From assembly GCF_016428855.1 (NCBI RefSeq), contig NZ_JAELTN010000056.1, positions 1 through 32,690 of the forward strand: a DNA stretch of 32,690 bases, in the 5' to 3' direction. Positions within the stretch are counted from its first letter, which is position 1. Each line of letters begins with the position of its first letter. Below, piece by piece: positions 1 through 7,696 of this stretch. This DNA is from Pedobacter sp. ASV28 (GTDB taxonomy: Bacteria > Bacteroidota > Bacteroidia > Sphingobacteriales > Sphingobacteriaceae). Made by a program: the position numbers and the translations under genes. The notes beneath the pieces were generated by a model that saw only the letters and a program-made list of their open reading frames with translations, ran no database searches and was not told the DNA's origin.

Positions 1-18
1 GAATGCAACTTTTTTCAT
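1..18 (-). CDS. 5' end of an unidentified gene running off the left edge
   Basis: A minus-strand ATG at 18-16 opens a reading frame (M-K-K-V-A-F) that leaves the window after six codons. The only support is that a TATCTTTG element (34-27) sits 8 nt upstream of the ATG, the same layout as at ubiX. Nothing can be said about function, and the start itself is tentative. Confidence 0.3.
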
Positions 19-26
19 TGAGGATG

Positions 27-34
27 CAAAGATA
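27..34 (-). promoter_or_regulatory. Candidate Bacteroidota -7 promoter element
   Basis: Read on the minus strand this is TATCTTTG, a full match to the TAnnTTTG -7 consensus of Bacteroidota sigma-ABfr promoters. It would drive the gene leaving the left edge, with a very short or absent leader. No clear TTTG -33 box is visible at the expected spacing, so the call rests on the -7 match and its position. Confidence 0.4.
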
Positions 35-188
35 CGAAATTGTAGTAAGTTGTAAGTTTCATGTGGTAAGTTTTAGGTCAAAATACTGAATGCAGCTAAT
101 ACGAAACTAATACTCAGTTTATTTTGTGTACCTTTTGGTATGTTGAACGTAATTTCTTAATATAAGATTTAATCATTTTGGCACGAGA

Positions 189-758
189 TTATATATCATT
201 CCAACGATAACTGTCTTTTTCCAATCCTGCCAAGTCAATTACCCTGTCTACTACAGTTTGAGCAACTTCTTCAATGGTTTTAGGCAAGCTGTAAAAAGAT
301 GGATTTGCCGGACAGATAATTCCTCCCGCTTCTGTTATGGCTTTTAGGTTATTAATATGGATTAGGCTAAAGGGCGTATCTCTTACCACTGCAATAAGCT
401 TGCGACGTTCTTTCAGTATCACATCTGCAGCCCTAGAAATCAAATCGTTGGAAATTCCATGCGCAATACGACCTAAGGTCCCCATAGAACAGGGTACAAT
501 GATCATCGTATCATATTTTGCAGATCCAGAAGCGAAAGGTGCATTGAAGTCCATTTTATGATAGTTATCAAATGAATACTGGTCATAATCTGTATTTCCC
601 AACTCAAAACGCCATACCTCCTTTGCATTGTCAGACATGACAATTCCTACCTTATCTACCTGATCACTTAATTTCTGAAGGTTATCCAATAGTAATTTGG
701 CATATATTGAACCGCTTGCGCCAGTAATGGCTACAATGATTTTTTTCTTTTTCGACAT
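189..758 (-). CDS. ubiX: UbiX-family flavin prenyltransferase
   Basis: The 189-aa product matches the UbiX/Pad1 flavoprotein family. The N-terminus carries the nucleotide-binding signature GASGSIYAKLL after a basic MSKKKK start. VPCSMGTLGRIAHGISNDL, ADVILKERRKL and a C-terminal EAGGIICPANPSFY segment follow in the usual family order, and length is normal. Members use dimethylallyl phosphate to prenylate FMN, making the cofactor of UbiD-type decarboxylases, and are cytoplasmic. The frame can be extended to a TTG at 767, but the ATG at 758 gives the expected N-terminus. No ubiD lies nearby, and the gene is separated from the pectin operon by a terminator, so it is probably unrelated to pectin use. 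Confidence 0.9.
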   Translation of the reverse strand: MSKKKKIIVAITGASGSIYAKLLLDNLQKLSDQVDKVGIVMSDNAKEVWRFELGNTDYDQYSFDNYHKMDFNAPFASGSAKYDTMIIVPCSMGTLGRIAHGISNDLISRAADVILKERRKLIAVVRDTPFSLIHINNLKAITEAGGIICPANPSFYSLPKTIEEVAQTVVDRVIDLAGLEKDSYRWNDI

Positions 759-764
759 ACTAGG

Positions 765-772
765 CAAAGATA
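765..772 (-). promoter_or_regulatory. Candidate ubiX -7 promoter element
   Basis: The minus-strand sequence TATCTTTG matches TAnnTTTG and ends 6 nt before the ubiX ATG at 758. If used, the transcript would be leaderless or nearly so. No good -33 TTTG is seen upstream, so this is a motif match only. Confidence 0.4.
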
Positions 773-901
773 CAATGCTAAAAGTTAAAACTGATATAAT
801 CTTTCTTATCTTATTACAGATAAAACTGGATTAAAACATAGATCAAAGCCTCTAACAAGAGAACAAAAACCACCCTAAACCCTATTTAAAGGGCACAAAA
901 C

Positions 902-932
902 AAAAAAGGGCCAGAAACAATGTTCCTGACCC
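902..932 (-). terminator. Intrinsic terminator of the galacturonate operon
   Basis: Arms GGGCCAGAAAC (908-918) and GTTCCTGACCC (922-932) form an 11-bp stem with two mismatches and a 3-nt loop. On the minus strand the stem is followed directly by six T residues (plus-strand A run 902-907). It lies about 155 bp past the gapN stop, so it would end leftward transcription of the catabolic operon. Confidence 0.7.
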
Positions 933-1085
933 TACATCTACCTATGAAAAACATACCCCCGAAAGGGTAAGCCCAAATATAAAACAACTTTCGCAGTAAA
1001 ACGAACTTTTTTTTTATTTTTTTTCACCGAATCTCAAATTAACTCAACAAGATAATGGGCTAAAAAGAGATCTTTTAAAATTTTC

Positions 1086-2705
1086 TTAAAAAAGGTATTT
1101 TGTACTTAAGAAATTAGAACTGTGTCCATCAATAATCTCATTAAGCAGCTTTTTATTGTTATCATTCAATTTAGTAGCCACAAGAGACCTAATAGAAAAA
1201 GCCCGCAAGGCATCTACTACAGACAAAGTACCCTCTGCACTATCTTTTCTTCCCGTAAAAGGAAAAACATCTGGCCCACGTTGGCACTGGCAATTGATAT
1301 TTACCCTGCTTACTTGGTTAATAATGGGATCAATCAATGCTGCTACTTCCTCATCATTATTACTAAAAATGCTTACTTGCTGCCCATGAGTCGATTCGAT
1401 TAAGTAATCTATTGTTTCTTCTATATCATCAAAAGACACCACTGGGATTACAGGACCAAATTGCTCTTCAGTATATAGCTTCATTTGGTTGGTAACCGGG
1501 TACACTACCGCAGGATATACGAACGATTCATGCGTCTGCCCGCCATTTTCATTCACCACCTGTGCGCCTTTAGCAATGGCATCGTCTATACATTCTTTCA
1601 GATAAGCAGGTTTTTGTGGTTCTGGTAATGGGGTTAATGATACCCCATCTTGCCACGGCATACCGAATTTCAGCTTAGCAACCTCTGTTGAGAGCTGTTT
1701 AACAAACTCATCTACATGCTTTCTGTGTACGAAGATTATTTTTAGTGCGGTACATCTTTGTCCATTAAACGACAATGCCCCCAAAACAGTTTCCTGAACA
1801 GCCAATTTAAGGTCTGCATTGGCCGTAATGATTGCGGCATTTTTTGCATCTAAACCTAAAATTGCACGTAGACGGTTTACTTTAGGGTGCATTTTTTTCA
1901 GCTCGTTTGCCACCTTACTTGACCCTATCAGCGTAAGTACATTTATTTTTCCAGATTCCATTAAGCCGGGAATAATCTTATTTCCCCTGCCATAAATGGT
2001 ATTGACCACTCCTTTTGGGAAATTATCCTTGAACGCTTTTAACAATGGATAGAACAATAATGTACCATGCTTAGGCGGTTTAAACAATATCGTATTCCCC
2101 ATAATTAATGCGGGTATTAAAGTCGTAAAGGTTTCGTTCAAAGGGTAATTGAATGGCCCCATACACAATACCACTCCCAAAGGTGAGCGGCGGATTTGCG
2201 CCACAATACCTTGTTCTATGGTAAAACCAGCTGATTTTCTGTCGATATCTTTCAAAGCATCAATGGTTGCATTAATATATTCTATGGTACGGTCAAACTC
2301 CTTTACCGAATCATTATATGTCTTACCAATTTCCCACATGATCAGCTTTACCACTTCCTGCTTCTTCTCCATGATATCACGTGTGAACTTTTCTACACAT
2401 TCTATCCGTTGTGCCACACTCATGGTCGGCCATTCACCACGACCATTGTGATAAGCTTGTTCAGCAGCATCCAAAGCAGTTTGTGCTTCCTTTTCACCAC
2501 ATAAAGGATAAGTACCAATCAGCTTTCGTTCCAAGCCATTAGGGGTTTGAATACAAATGGGCGATAGTACGGTATGCACTTCGCCAGACCATGTTAACAT
2601 ATTACCGTTCGATAAATAGGTTCTTTGGTCAATTGGCCCGTCCAGTGCATACTCTTTGGGGATATCTGCCTCTACAGGAAACAGATTTTCAAGATTTAAA
2701 GACAT
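1086..2705 (-). CDS. gapN: NADP-dependent non-phosphorylating glyceraldehyde-3-phosphate dehydrogenase (GapN-type ALDH)
   Basis: This 539-aa aldehyde dehydrogenase most resembles the GapN/ALDH11 group. GPFNYPLNET (oxyanion Asn186), the nucleophile in NGQRCTALK (Cys318), and the C-terminal CQRGPDVFPFTGRKDS segment support this. GapN oxidises glyceraldehyde-3-phosphate to 3-phosphoglycerate with NADP+, bypassing GAPDH and PGK. Glyceraldehyde-3-phosphate is what Eda, encoded two genes upstream, produces, so the location fits a role in routing galacturonate carbon and making NADPH. Oddity: the usual ELGG motif reads LGLDAKN, so Gly284 replaces the general-base Glu and Asp286 is the nearest acid. 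It is last in the operon, 94 bp after the transporter and before a terminator. Another aldehyde substrate is possible. Confidence 0.8.
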   Translation of the reverse strand: MSLNLENLFPVEADIPKEYALDGPIDQRTYLSNGNMLTWSGEVHTVLSPICIQTPNGLERKLIGTYPLCGEKEAQTALDAAEQAYHNGRGEWPTMSVAQRIECVEKFTRDIMEKKQEVVKLIMWEIGKTYNDSVKEFDRTIEYINATIDALKDIDRKSAGFTIEQGIVAQIRRSPLGVVLCMGPFNYPLNETFTTLIPALIMGNTILFKPPKHGTLLFYPLLKAFKDNFPKGVVNTIYGRGNKIIPGLMESGKINVLTLIGSSKVANELKKMHPKVNRLRAILGLDAKNAAIITANADLKLAVQETVLGALSFNGQRCTALKIIFVHRKHVDEFVKQLSTEVAKLKFGMPWQDGVSLTPLPEPQKPAYLKECIDDAIAKGAQVVNENGGQTHESFVYPAVVYPVTNQMKLYTEEQFGPVIPVVSFDDIEETIDYLIESTHGQQVSIFSNNDEEVAALIDPIINQVSRVNINCQCQRGPDVFPFTGRKDSAEGTLSVVDALRAFSIRSLVATKLNDNNKKLLNEIIDGHSSNFLSTKYLF

Positions 2706-2799
2706 TGTTTATTTAAATTTAAGATACTAAGTTTATAGGTTTACTAGATTTTTAAAGTATAAGCTTTAACCAATTGGATTAAAGCTCATATTAATTTTA

Positions 2800-4380
2800 T
2801 TAAAGTTTAATGATTTTCATTTTTGGCACCAACGCTTTCATCACCAACCAGGCTAATAAGTAGGCTACTGCACAAAACGCAAACATAATGGTATAACCTG
2901 TGGTAAGATTAGATTGTACCAGTGGTTTCTGCACTTCTAAAAGTTGATTAAAAAGATTAGCATCTATGCCCTTCAATTTATCTGCCGCTTCTACCGGTAG
3001 TTTACTCAATGCCATCACATTTAGATTAACCTTATCTCCATATTTGCTCAGCAGTTCCATGGAAGTGACTTGGTTAACAAAATCTGTATTTCCCAATTCT
3101 TTAAATTTGGCAAATGATTGTTCAATACCTTTATGCGTATAATTATCAAAGATCCAGCCCCCAATTTTAGTGATAAGTACTCCACCTATTCCACCAGCCA
3201 TCCCCCCAATGCCCACTACAGAACCCACGGCTTTTTTAGGGAACATATCTGACACCGTAGTAAAAATATTGGCAGACCAAGCCTGATGTGCAGAGGCGCC
3301 TACCCCTATTAACACCACTGGGATCCAATAAGAATAATGTCCTAAGGGTTGTGCCAGTAATACAACCAAAGGAAACAGTGCTATGGCAAACATGGCTTTC
3401 ATTCTACCATCATAAATTGCATAGCCTTTGTCTATAAAATATTTAGGGAACCAACCTCCTCCAATACTACCTATCATGGTCATACTATAAAGTACTGCCA
3501 ATGGGATCATAATATCAGAACTTGTCATTGCATATTGATCTTTTAGATATCCGGGCAACCAAAATAAGAAAAACCACCATACTCCATCGGTCATGAATTT
3601 CCCAAAGGTAAATGCCCAAGTCTGTTTAAAGCTGAGCAGTTTAAACCAAGACACTTTTTCATCTTTTTTTGCGACATCTTCTTTTACGGTCTCTTCTTCA
3701 TCACTATTAATATAATTTAGCTCTTCTGCACTCATCCTTTTTTGTTTTTCTGGAGACTCATAAAATATCAGCCAAAAAAACAGCCATAAAAATCCGGCAG
3801 CTCCCACCAATTCAAAAGCTTTTTCCCAGCCCCAATGTGTAGCAATCCAAGGCACGGTAATGGGAGCTAAGATTGCCCCTACATTTGCACCAGAATTAAA
3901 AATACCCGTAGCTAGAGAACGCTCTTTCTTAGGATGATATTCGGCTGTAGCTTTAATTGCAGCCGGAAAATTTCCCGATTCACCAACCGCTAACACTGCC
4001 CTGGAAAACATAAAACCTAAAATAGAAACCGGCAACGCCGTGATACCCAAGGTGGTCAAAATAACCGATAGATTTTCGCCTATGGAAATGGCATATGCAT
4101 GGATAATTGCCCCGATAGACCACACGATAATCGCTATGCCATAGCCCCACTTCGTACCTAGTTTATCTACAAACCTACCGGCAAAAAGCATAGATATAGC
4201 ATAGGTAAACTGAAAGACTGCTGCAATATCAGCATAATCACTGTTCGACCATCCAAATTGTTCTTCGAGGGTTGGTTTTAATAAACTTAAAACTTGTCTG
4301 TCTAGGTAGTTAACTGTAGTTGCAAAAAACAGTAATGCACAAATGGTCCATCTGTAATTGCCAATTTTGGCTTGGTTCAT
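2800..4380 (-). CDS. exuT: MFS hexuronate transporter, ExuT-like
   Basis: This 526-aa membrane protein of the major facilitator superfamily belongs to the anion:cation symporter branch. The first helix carries NYLDRQVLSLL, followed by a loop-2 motif resembling FAGRFVDKLGTKWG, and about 12 hydrophobic segments are visible. In a uronate operon between eda and gapN, import of galacturonate, possibly also unsaturated galacturonate or tagaturonate, through the inner membrane is the natural role. The protein is about 90 residues longer than typical ExuT. The extra length lies in a polar insert at about residues 415-489, between the last two helices and predicted to face the periplasm. Substrate is inferred from context only. 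Confidence 0.82.
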   Translation of the reverse strand: MNQAKIGNYRWTICALLFFATTVNYLDRQVLSLLKPTLEEQFGWSNSDYADIAAVFQFTYAISMLFAGRFVDKLGTKWGYGIAIIVWSIGAIIHAYAISIGENLSVILTTLGITALPVSILGFMFSRAVLAVGESGNFPAAIKATAEYHPKKERSLATGIFNSGANVGAILAPITVPWIATHWGWEKAFELVGAAGFLWLFFWLIFYESPEKQKRMSAEELNYINSDEEETVKEDVAKKDEKVSWFKLLSFKQTWAFTFGKFMTDGVWWFFLFWLPGYLKDQYAMTSSDIMIPLAVLYSMTMIGSIGGGWFPKYFIDKGYAIYDGRMKAMFAIALFPLVVLLAQPLGHYSYWIPVVLIGVGASAHQAWSANIFTTVSDMFPKKAVGSVVGIGGMAGGIGGVLITKIGGWIFDNYTHKGIEQSFAKFKELGNTDFVNQVTSMELLSKYGDKVNLNVMALSKLPVEAADKLKGIDANLFNQLLEVQKPLVQSNLTTGYTIMFAFCAVAYLLAWLVMKALVPKMKIIKL

Positions 4381-4442
4381 ATCTTATTTAGGTTATTTTT
4401 GGTTCTTGTTTAAGGTATATCAGATCGTTCAATCCAGTATTT

Positions 4443-4458
4443 TAAGACATCCGTCTTA
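4443..4458. other. Small hairpin between eda and the transporter gene
   Basis: TAAGAC (4443-4448) and GTCTTA (4453-4458) form a perfect 6-bp stem with an ATCC loop inside the 121-bp spacer between eda and exuT. It has no U-tract on the minus strand, so it is not a convincing terminator. It may affect mRNA stability. Confidence 0.35.
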
Positions 4459-4501
4459 TGGTCTAACCGTTTTTTTGAACGTTCTTATGATTTGTTTTCT
4501 T

Positions 4502-5167
4502 TTAAGCTTTTACCTTATGAATAATGGCCAAAGCTTTCTCTGTTAAGCGACTTAAATTTTCGTAGTCTCTACTTTCTAGAATTTGTTTGCTTACCAGCTT
4601 ACTGCCCATTCCAACAGCACATACTCCAGCCTTAAACCAATTGGAGATATTTGCTTCTTCAATTTCCACTCCACCTGTTGGCACAAACAATTGTCCCTGA
4701 AACAATTCCCTGATCGAGGAAAGAAATTCGGGCCCTAAAATATTAGCCGGAAACAGTTTTACAATACCTGCATTGTTTTGTTGTGCCAGGTCAATTTCTG
4801 TGGGGGTCATACAACCTGGTATCCATAGCAAACCTGCATCGTGTGTAAGCTTAGCTACTTCCGGATTTACAATTGGACAAACAATAAAATCGGCACCGGC
4901 ATTTAAAAAAGCTTTAGCCTGATCTGCAGTTTTGATCGTCCCAATGCCCAAAAACAGATCCTGCATTTCGGTTTTTAAAGCTTCCTTAATAAATTTAAAA
5001 TTGCCCAATGCCGCTTCACCCCTATTGGTATATTCAAAAACACGTACACCACCTTTGTATAGTGCCCTAATGATTTCTAAGCTTACTTGTGCATCTTCAT
5101 AGTAAAATAATGGCAATAAACCTTGTTGTTGTATGGCTTGTATGGTCGTTTCTTTATTCTTAGTCAT
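4502..5167 (-). CDS. eda: KDPG/KHG aldolase
   Basis: The 221-aa class I aldolase cleaves 2-keto-3-deoxy-6-phosphogluconate to pyruvate and glyceraldehyde-3-phosphate, the last step of the pathway in this operon. Catalytic residues are in place: Glu45 in FEYTNRG, the Schiff-base Lys137 in GIVKLFPAN, the LGIGTI strand, and the phosphate-binding VPTGGV and GMGS loops. The ATG at 5167 was chosen over an upstream in-frame start at 5257. It gives the standard family N-terminus and overlaps the kdgK stop by 8 bp (ATGACTAA), implying translational coupling. The upstream extension would overlap kdgK by about 100 bp. Confidence 0.93.
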   Translation of the reverse strand: MTKNKETTIQAIQQQGLLPLFYYEDAQVSLEIIRALYKGGVRVFEYTNRGEAALGNFKFIKEALKTEMQDLFLGIGTIKTADQAKAFLNAGADFIVCPIVNPEVAKLTHDAGLLWIPGCMTPTEIDLAQQNNAGIVKLFPANILGPEFLSSIRELFQGQLFVPTGGVEIEEANISNWFKAGVCAVGMGSKLVSKQILESRDYENLSRLTEKALAIIHKVKA

Positions 5168-6176
5168 TTTGAGCAATAGTTTGGTTAACATCTTGAACGG
5201 TTGCAGTAGTGCAATCGCTTGGAATATACAATTTATTATAGGCAGCGCCAGTAGCAAACTCTAATATTTGCTGTGGTTGGTGTTGGTTGTAAAAACCATA
5301 AATCAATCCGGCCATGTAGCAATCGCCACTACCTACCCTATCTAAAATTTTTTCCGAAAGGTATTCCTTAGATACGAACAATTGATTATTGGTAAACAAT
5401 GTAGTGTAATATCTAATGCCCTCTTTATAGTCGAACCTGAAGGTATTGGCCACATTTTTACATTTTGAAAACTTATGAATAATGGCCTTAGAGGTAGCTT
5501 CGGCCTGTTTAAGGTAATTTTCTTTAGTGCCCACCTCGTGAATATCAGAAGGCACTGGAATATCCAGCATTTGCTCGGCTGCCCAAACATTACCCATAAT
5601 TAAATCGGCATATTTTACTAATTCTGGCACAACATCTATAGGCTGCTTACCGTATTTCCAAAGTTTTGCCCTATAATTTAAATCGATAGAAATGGTAATG
5701 CCTCTTGCCGAAGCTGCTTTAACAGCTTCCAAACACAAATCGGCAGCATCTTGGTTCAATGCCGGACAAATGGTACTGAAATGAAACCAAGATACCTCTT
5801 TAAAGATTTCGTCCCAATTTAGGCTATTAGGTTTTAGTGTAGCAAAAGAAGAATTTGCCCTATCGTAAATTACACCTGCATTCTTAAGGTCTTTTCCCTT
5901 CGGTAAATAATATAGACCCAATCTGTCTCCGCTTCGTTTAATTCTGGAAGAATCTATTTTGCATTTATTAATATAGTCTAGGATCTGCGCCGACATAAAA
6001 TTATCAGGCAAGGCCGAAAAATAGGCTGAAGGTACTTCCCACAAAGCCAATGCTGTCGCTACATTTAACTCAGCACCTCCAACATAAAAGGGTAACTTAT
6101 TTTCTGCCAACCATTCGCCCTCACCATCAGGACAAATACGCAGCAAAAGCTCTCCAAAATTTAAAACTTTCATCAT
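5160..6176 (-). CDS. kdgK: 2-keto-3-deoxygluconate kinase (PfkB family)
   Basis: This 338-aa ribokinase-fold sugar kinase phosphorylates KDG to KDPG with ATP in the cytoplasm. The glycine pair YVGGAELNVA (residues 31-40) matches PfkB signature 1. YDRANSS (104-110) corresponds to the substrate-binding Y-x-R-x-x-S segment of KDG kinases. VGSGDCYMAG (281-290) is signature 2, with general base Asp285; the usual AGDS is GSGDC here. The start could be either of two adjacent ATG codons (6176 or 6173). The start lies 1 nt past the uxaC stop, and the 3' end overlaps eda, so uxaC-kdgK-eda form a coupled block. Confidence 0.92.
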   Translation of the reverse strand: MMKVLNFGELLLRICPDGEGEWLAENKLPFYVGGAELNVATALALWEVPSAYFSALPDNFMSAQILDYINKCKIDSSRIKRSGDRLGLYYLPKGKDLKNAGVIYDRANSSFATLKPNSLNWDEIFKEVSWFHFSTICPALNQDAADLCLEAVKAASARGITISIDLNYRAKLWKYGKQPIDVVPELVKYADLIMGNVWAAEQMLDIPVPSDIHEVGTKENYLKQAEATSKAIIHKFSKCKNVANTFRFDYKEGIRYYTTLFTNNQLFVSKEYLSEKILDRVGSGDCYMAGLIYGFYNQHQPQQILEFATGAAYNKLYIPSDCTTATVQDVNQTIAQND

Positions 6177-6177
6177 A

Positions 6178-7578
6178 TTAAAAGCTAAAATAGGCTTTTG
6201 CGTTATTATAACAAATATCCTGAATGATTTTACCCACTAGCTCCTTATCGTTCGGGATCTCCCCATTTTCGATGTCCGTACCAAATAAATCACAAAGGAT
6301 ACGACGGAAATATTCATGTCGAGGAAAGGAAAGAAAACTTCTGGAATCGGTCAACATTCCAACAAACTGGCTTAACAGCCCCATATTAGACAGGGCATTG
6401 ATTTGCTTGATCATGCCATCTTTCTGATCTAGAAACCACCAACCAGAACCCCACTGTACTTTTCCGGCAACCGTACCATCCTGATAATTCCCAATCATGG
6501 TAGCCATCAGTTCGTTATCTGCCGGATTTAGGTTATATAGAATGGTTTTGGCCAATTTATTTTCACTATCTAACTTGTTTAGAAACTTAGCCAACTGCTT
6601 GCCCTGAGAGAAATCTCCAATAGAATCAAAACCTGTATCTGGGCCCAATGATGATAACAAACGGTTATTGTTATTACGTAAGGCACCCAAATGGTATTGT
6701 TGTACCCATCCTCTTTCGTAGTCCCATAGGGCAAAGGTAAATAGCATGGCCGACTTAAACTTCAAATTTTCTTCTAGGGTGATCTCTTTTCCTTCTCTAA
6801 TTTTAAGGAAAATACGCTCAACTTCTGCTTCAGTATAATCTTCTGCATATACCTGCTCCAGTCCATGATCTGATACAGATGCACCATTTTCCACAAAAAA
6901 GTCGTGGCGTGATTTTAAGGCTGCCAAATATTCCTGATAAGTATAGATTGGCGCTTCGATTATTTGAGAAAGCTTATCAATATATTCGTTCAAAGCTGTT
7001 GTATCGTCTGCATTCATCGCTTTATCAGGTCTGAAAGCGGGCAATACCACCAAGTCAGTTCCACTGGCTTTAATTTGCTGATGAAATGCCAAGTTATCTA
7101 AAGGATCATCGGTAGTACATAAGGTTTTTACGTTCATTTTACGGAGCAACCCTAATACACTATACTCTTTAGTCTGGAGTTTGGCATTACATTCTTCCCA
7201 TATTTTTTTGGCTGTAGCAGGCGACAAAAGCTCATGGACATCAAAATAACGTTGAAGCTCTAAATGTGTCCAATGATATAATGGATTTCTTAAAGTATAA
7301 GGGACTGTTTCGGCCCATTTTTCGAATTTTTCCCAATCAGAGGCAGCCCCAGTAATGAAATATTCATCAATACCAAAGGTACGCATGGCTCTCCATTTAT
7401 AATGGTCACCATACAACCAAACCTGGGTAATGTTATCAAAATTTTTATCTGTAGCAATTTGCTCTGGAATCAAATGGTTATGATAATCAATAATCGGCAT
7501 CTGCTTTGCATACTCATGGTACAGCGATTGTGCCGTTTCTGTTTGCAATAAAAAATTCTGGTCTAAAAACTTTTTCAC
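6178..7578 (-). CDS. uxaC: Uronate isomerase
   Basis: This 466-aa member of the amidohydrolase-fold uronate isomerase family converts D-galacturonate to D-tagaturonate, and glucuronate to fructuronate. The metal-binding HxH is seen as IDYHNHL (His33 and His35). MRTFGIDEYFITG, TTDDPLDNL and GMLTDSRSFLSFPRHEYFRR are further family signatures, and length matches E. coli UxaC. The start codon is GTG at 7578, directly preceded by an in-frame TAA, and MKKFLDQNF is the expected N-terminus. It is separated from the SDR gene by 118 bp, the second largest gap in the operon, which holds a hairpin. Confidence 0.95.
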   Translation of the reverse strand: MKKFLDQNFLLQTETAQSLYHEYAKQMPIIDYHNHLIPEQIATDKNFDNITQVWLYGDHYKWRAMRTFGIDEYFITGAASDWEKFEKWAETVPYTLRNPLYHWTHLELQRYFDVHELLSPATAKKIWEECNAKLQTKEYSVLGLLRKMNVKTLCTTDDPLDNLAFHQQIKASGTDLVVLPAFRPDKAMNADDTTALNEYIDKLSQIIEAPIYTYQEYLAALKSRHDFFVENGASVSDHGLEQVYAEDYTEAEVERIFLKIREGKEITLEENLKFKSAMLFTFALWDYERGWVQQYHLGALRNNNNRLLSSLGPDTGFDSIGDFSQGKQLAKFLNKLDSENKLAKTILYNLNPADNELMATMIGNYQDGTVAGKVQWGSGWWFLDQKDGMIKQINALSNMGLLSQFVGMLTDSRSFLSFPRHEYFRRILCDLFGTDIENGEIPNDKELVGKIIQDICYNNAKAYFSF

Positions 7579-7635
7579 TTATACTGGTTTTATTTATTAA
7601 TTAGTTGATTGGTTGGCTGGTTTTTTGGCTGGTTA

Positions 7636-7669
7636 GTTGTTTGGTTAGTTAATCAGCTAGCCAAACAAC
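7636..7669. other. Hairpin in the uxaC leader within the operon
   Basis: GTTGTTTGGTTAG (7636-7648) and CTAGCCAAACAAC (7657-7669) pair over 13 positions with one G-T wobble and an 8-nt loop. No U-run follows on either strand, so it is not an intrinsic terminator. The adjoining 7605-7650 is a low-complexity run of TGGTTGGCTGGTT-like units. It could be an RNA-processing or stability element splitting the operon before uxaC. Confidence 0.5.
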
Positions 7670-7696
7670 CTATACTATATAGCTTACCGCTTTATA

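Larger units (their letters stand above)
759..1085. other. Spacer between ubiX and gapN
   Basis: This 327-bp stretch holds no convincing gene. Its right part is AT-rich with long T and A runs. It contains a terminator for the leftward operon (902-932), a small TACCC/GGGTA hairpin at 954-969, and the candidate ubiX promoter at 765-772. Confidence 0.6.

Noticed and set aside
128..141. TACC-TTTT-GGTA dyad downstream of ubiX as a terminator
   Set aside because: It has only a 4-bp stem and no T-run on the minus strand, so it is too weak to call.
938..970. Tiny plus-strand frame with a TACCC/GGGTA hairpin, possibly a leader peptide with attenuator
   Set aside because: No plus-strand gene follows, and the frame is only eight codons long. 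The adjacent sequence is explained by the minus-strand terminator region.
5168..5257. Upstream 30-codon extension of eda
   Set aside because: It lies wholly inside kdgK in another frame, and the family N-terminus and catalytic Glu45 numbering fit the ATG at 5167.
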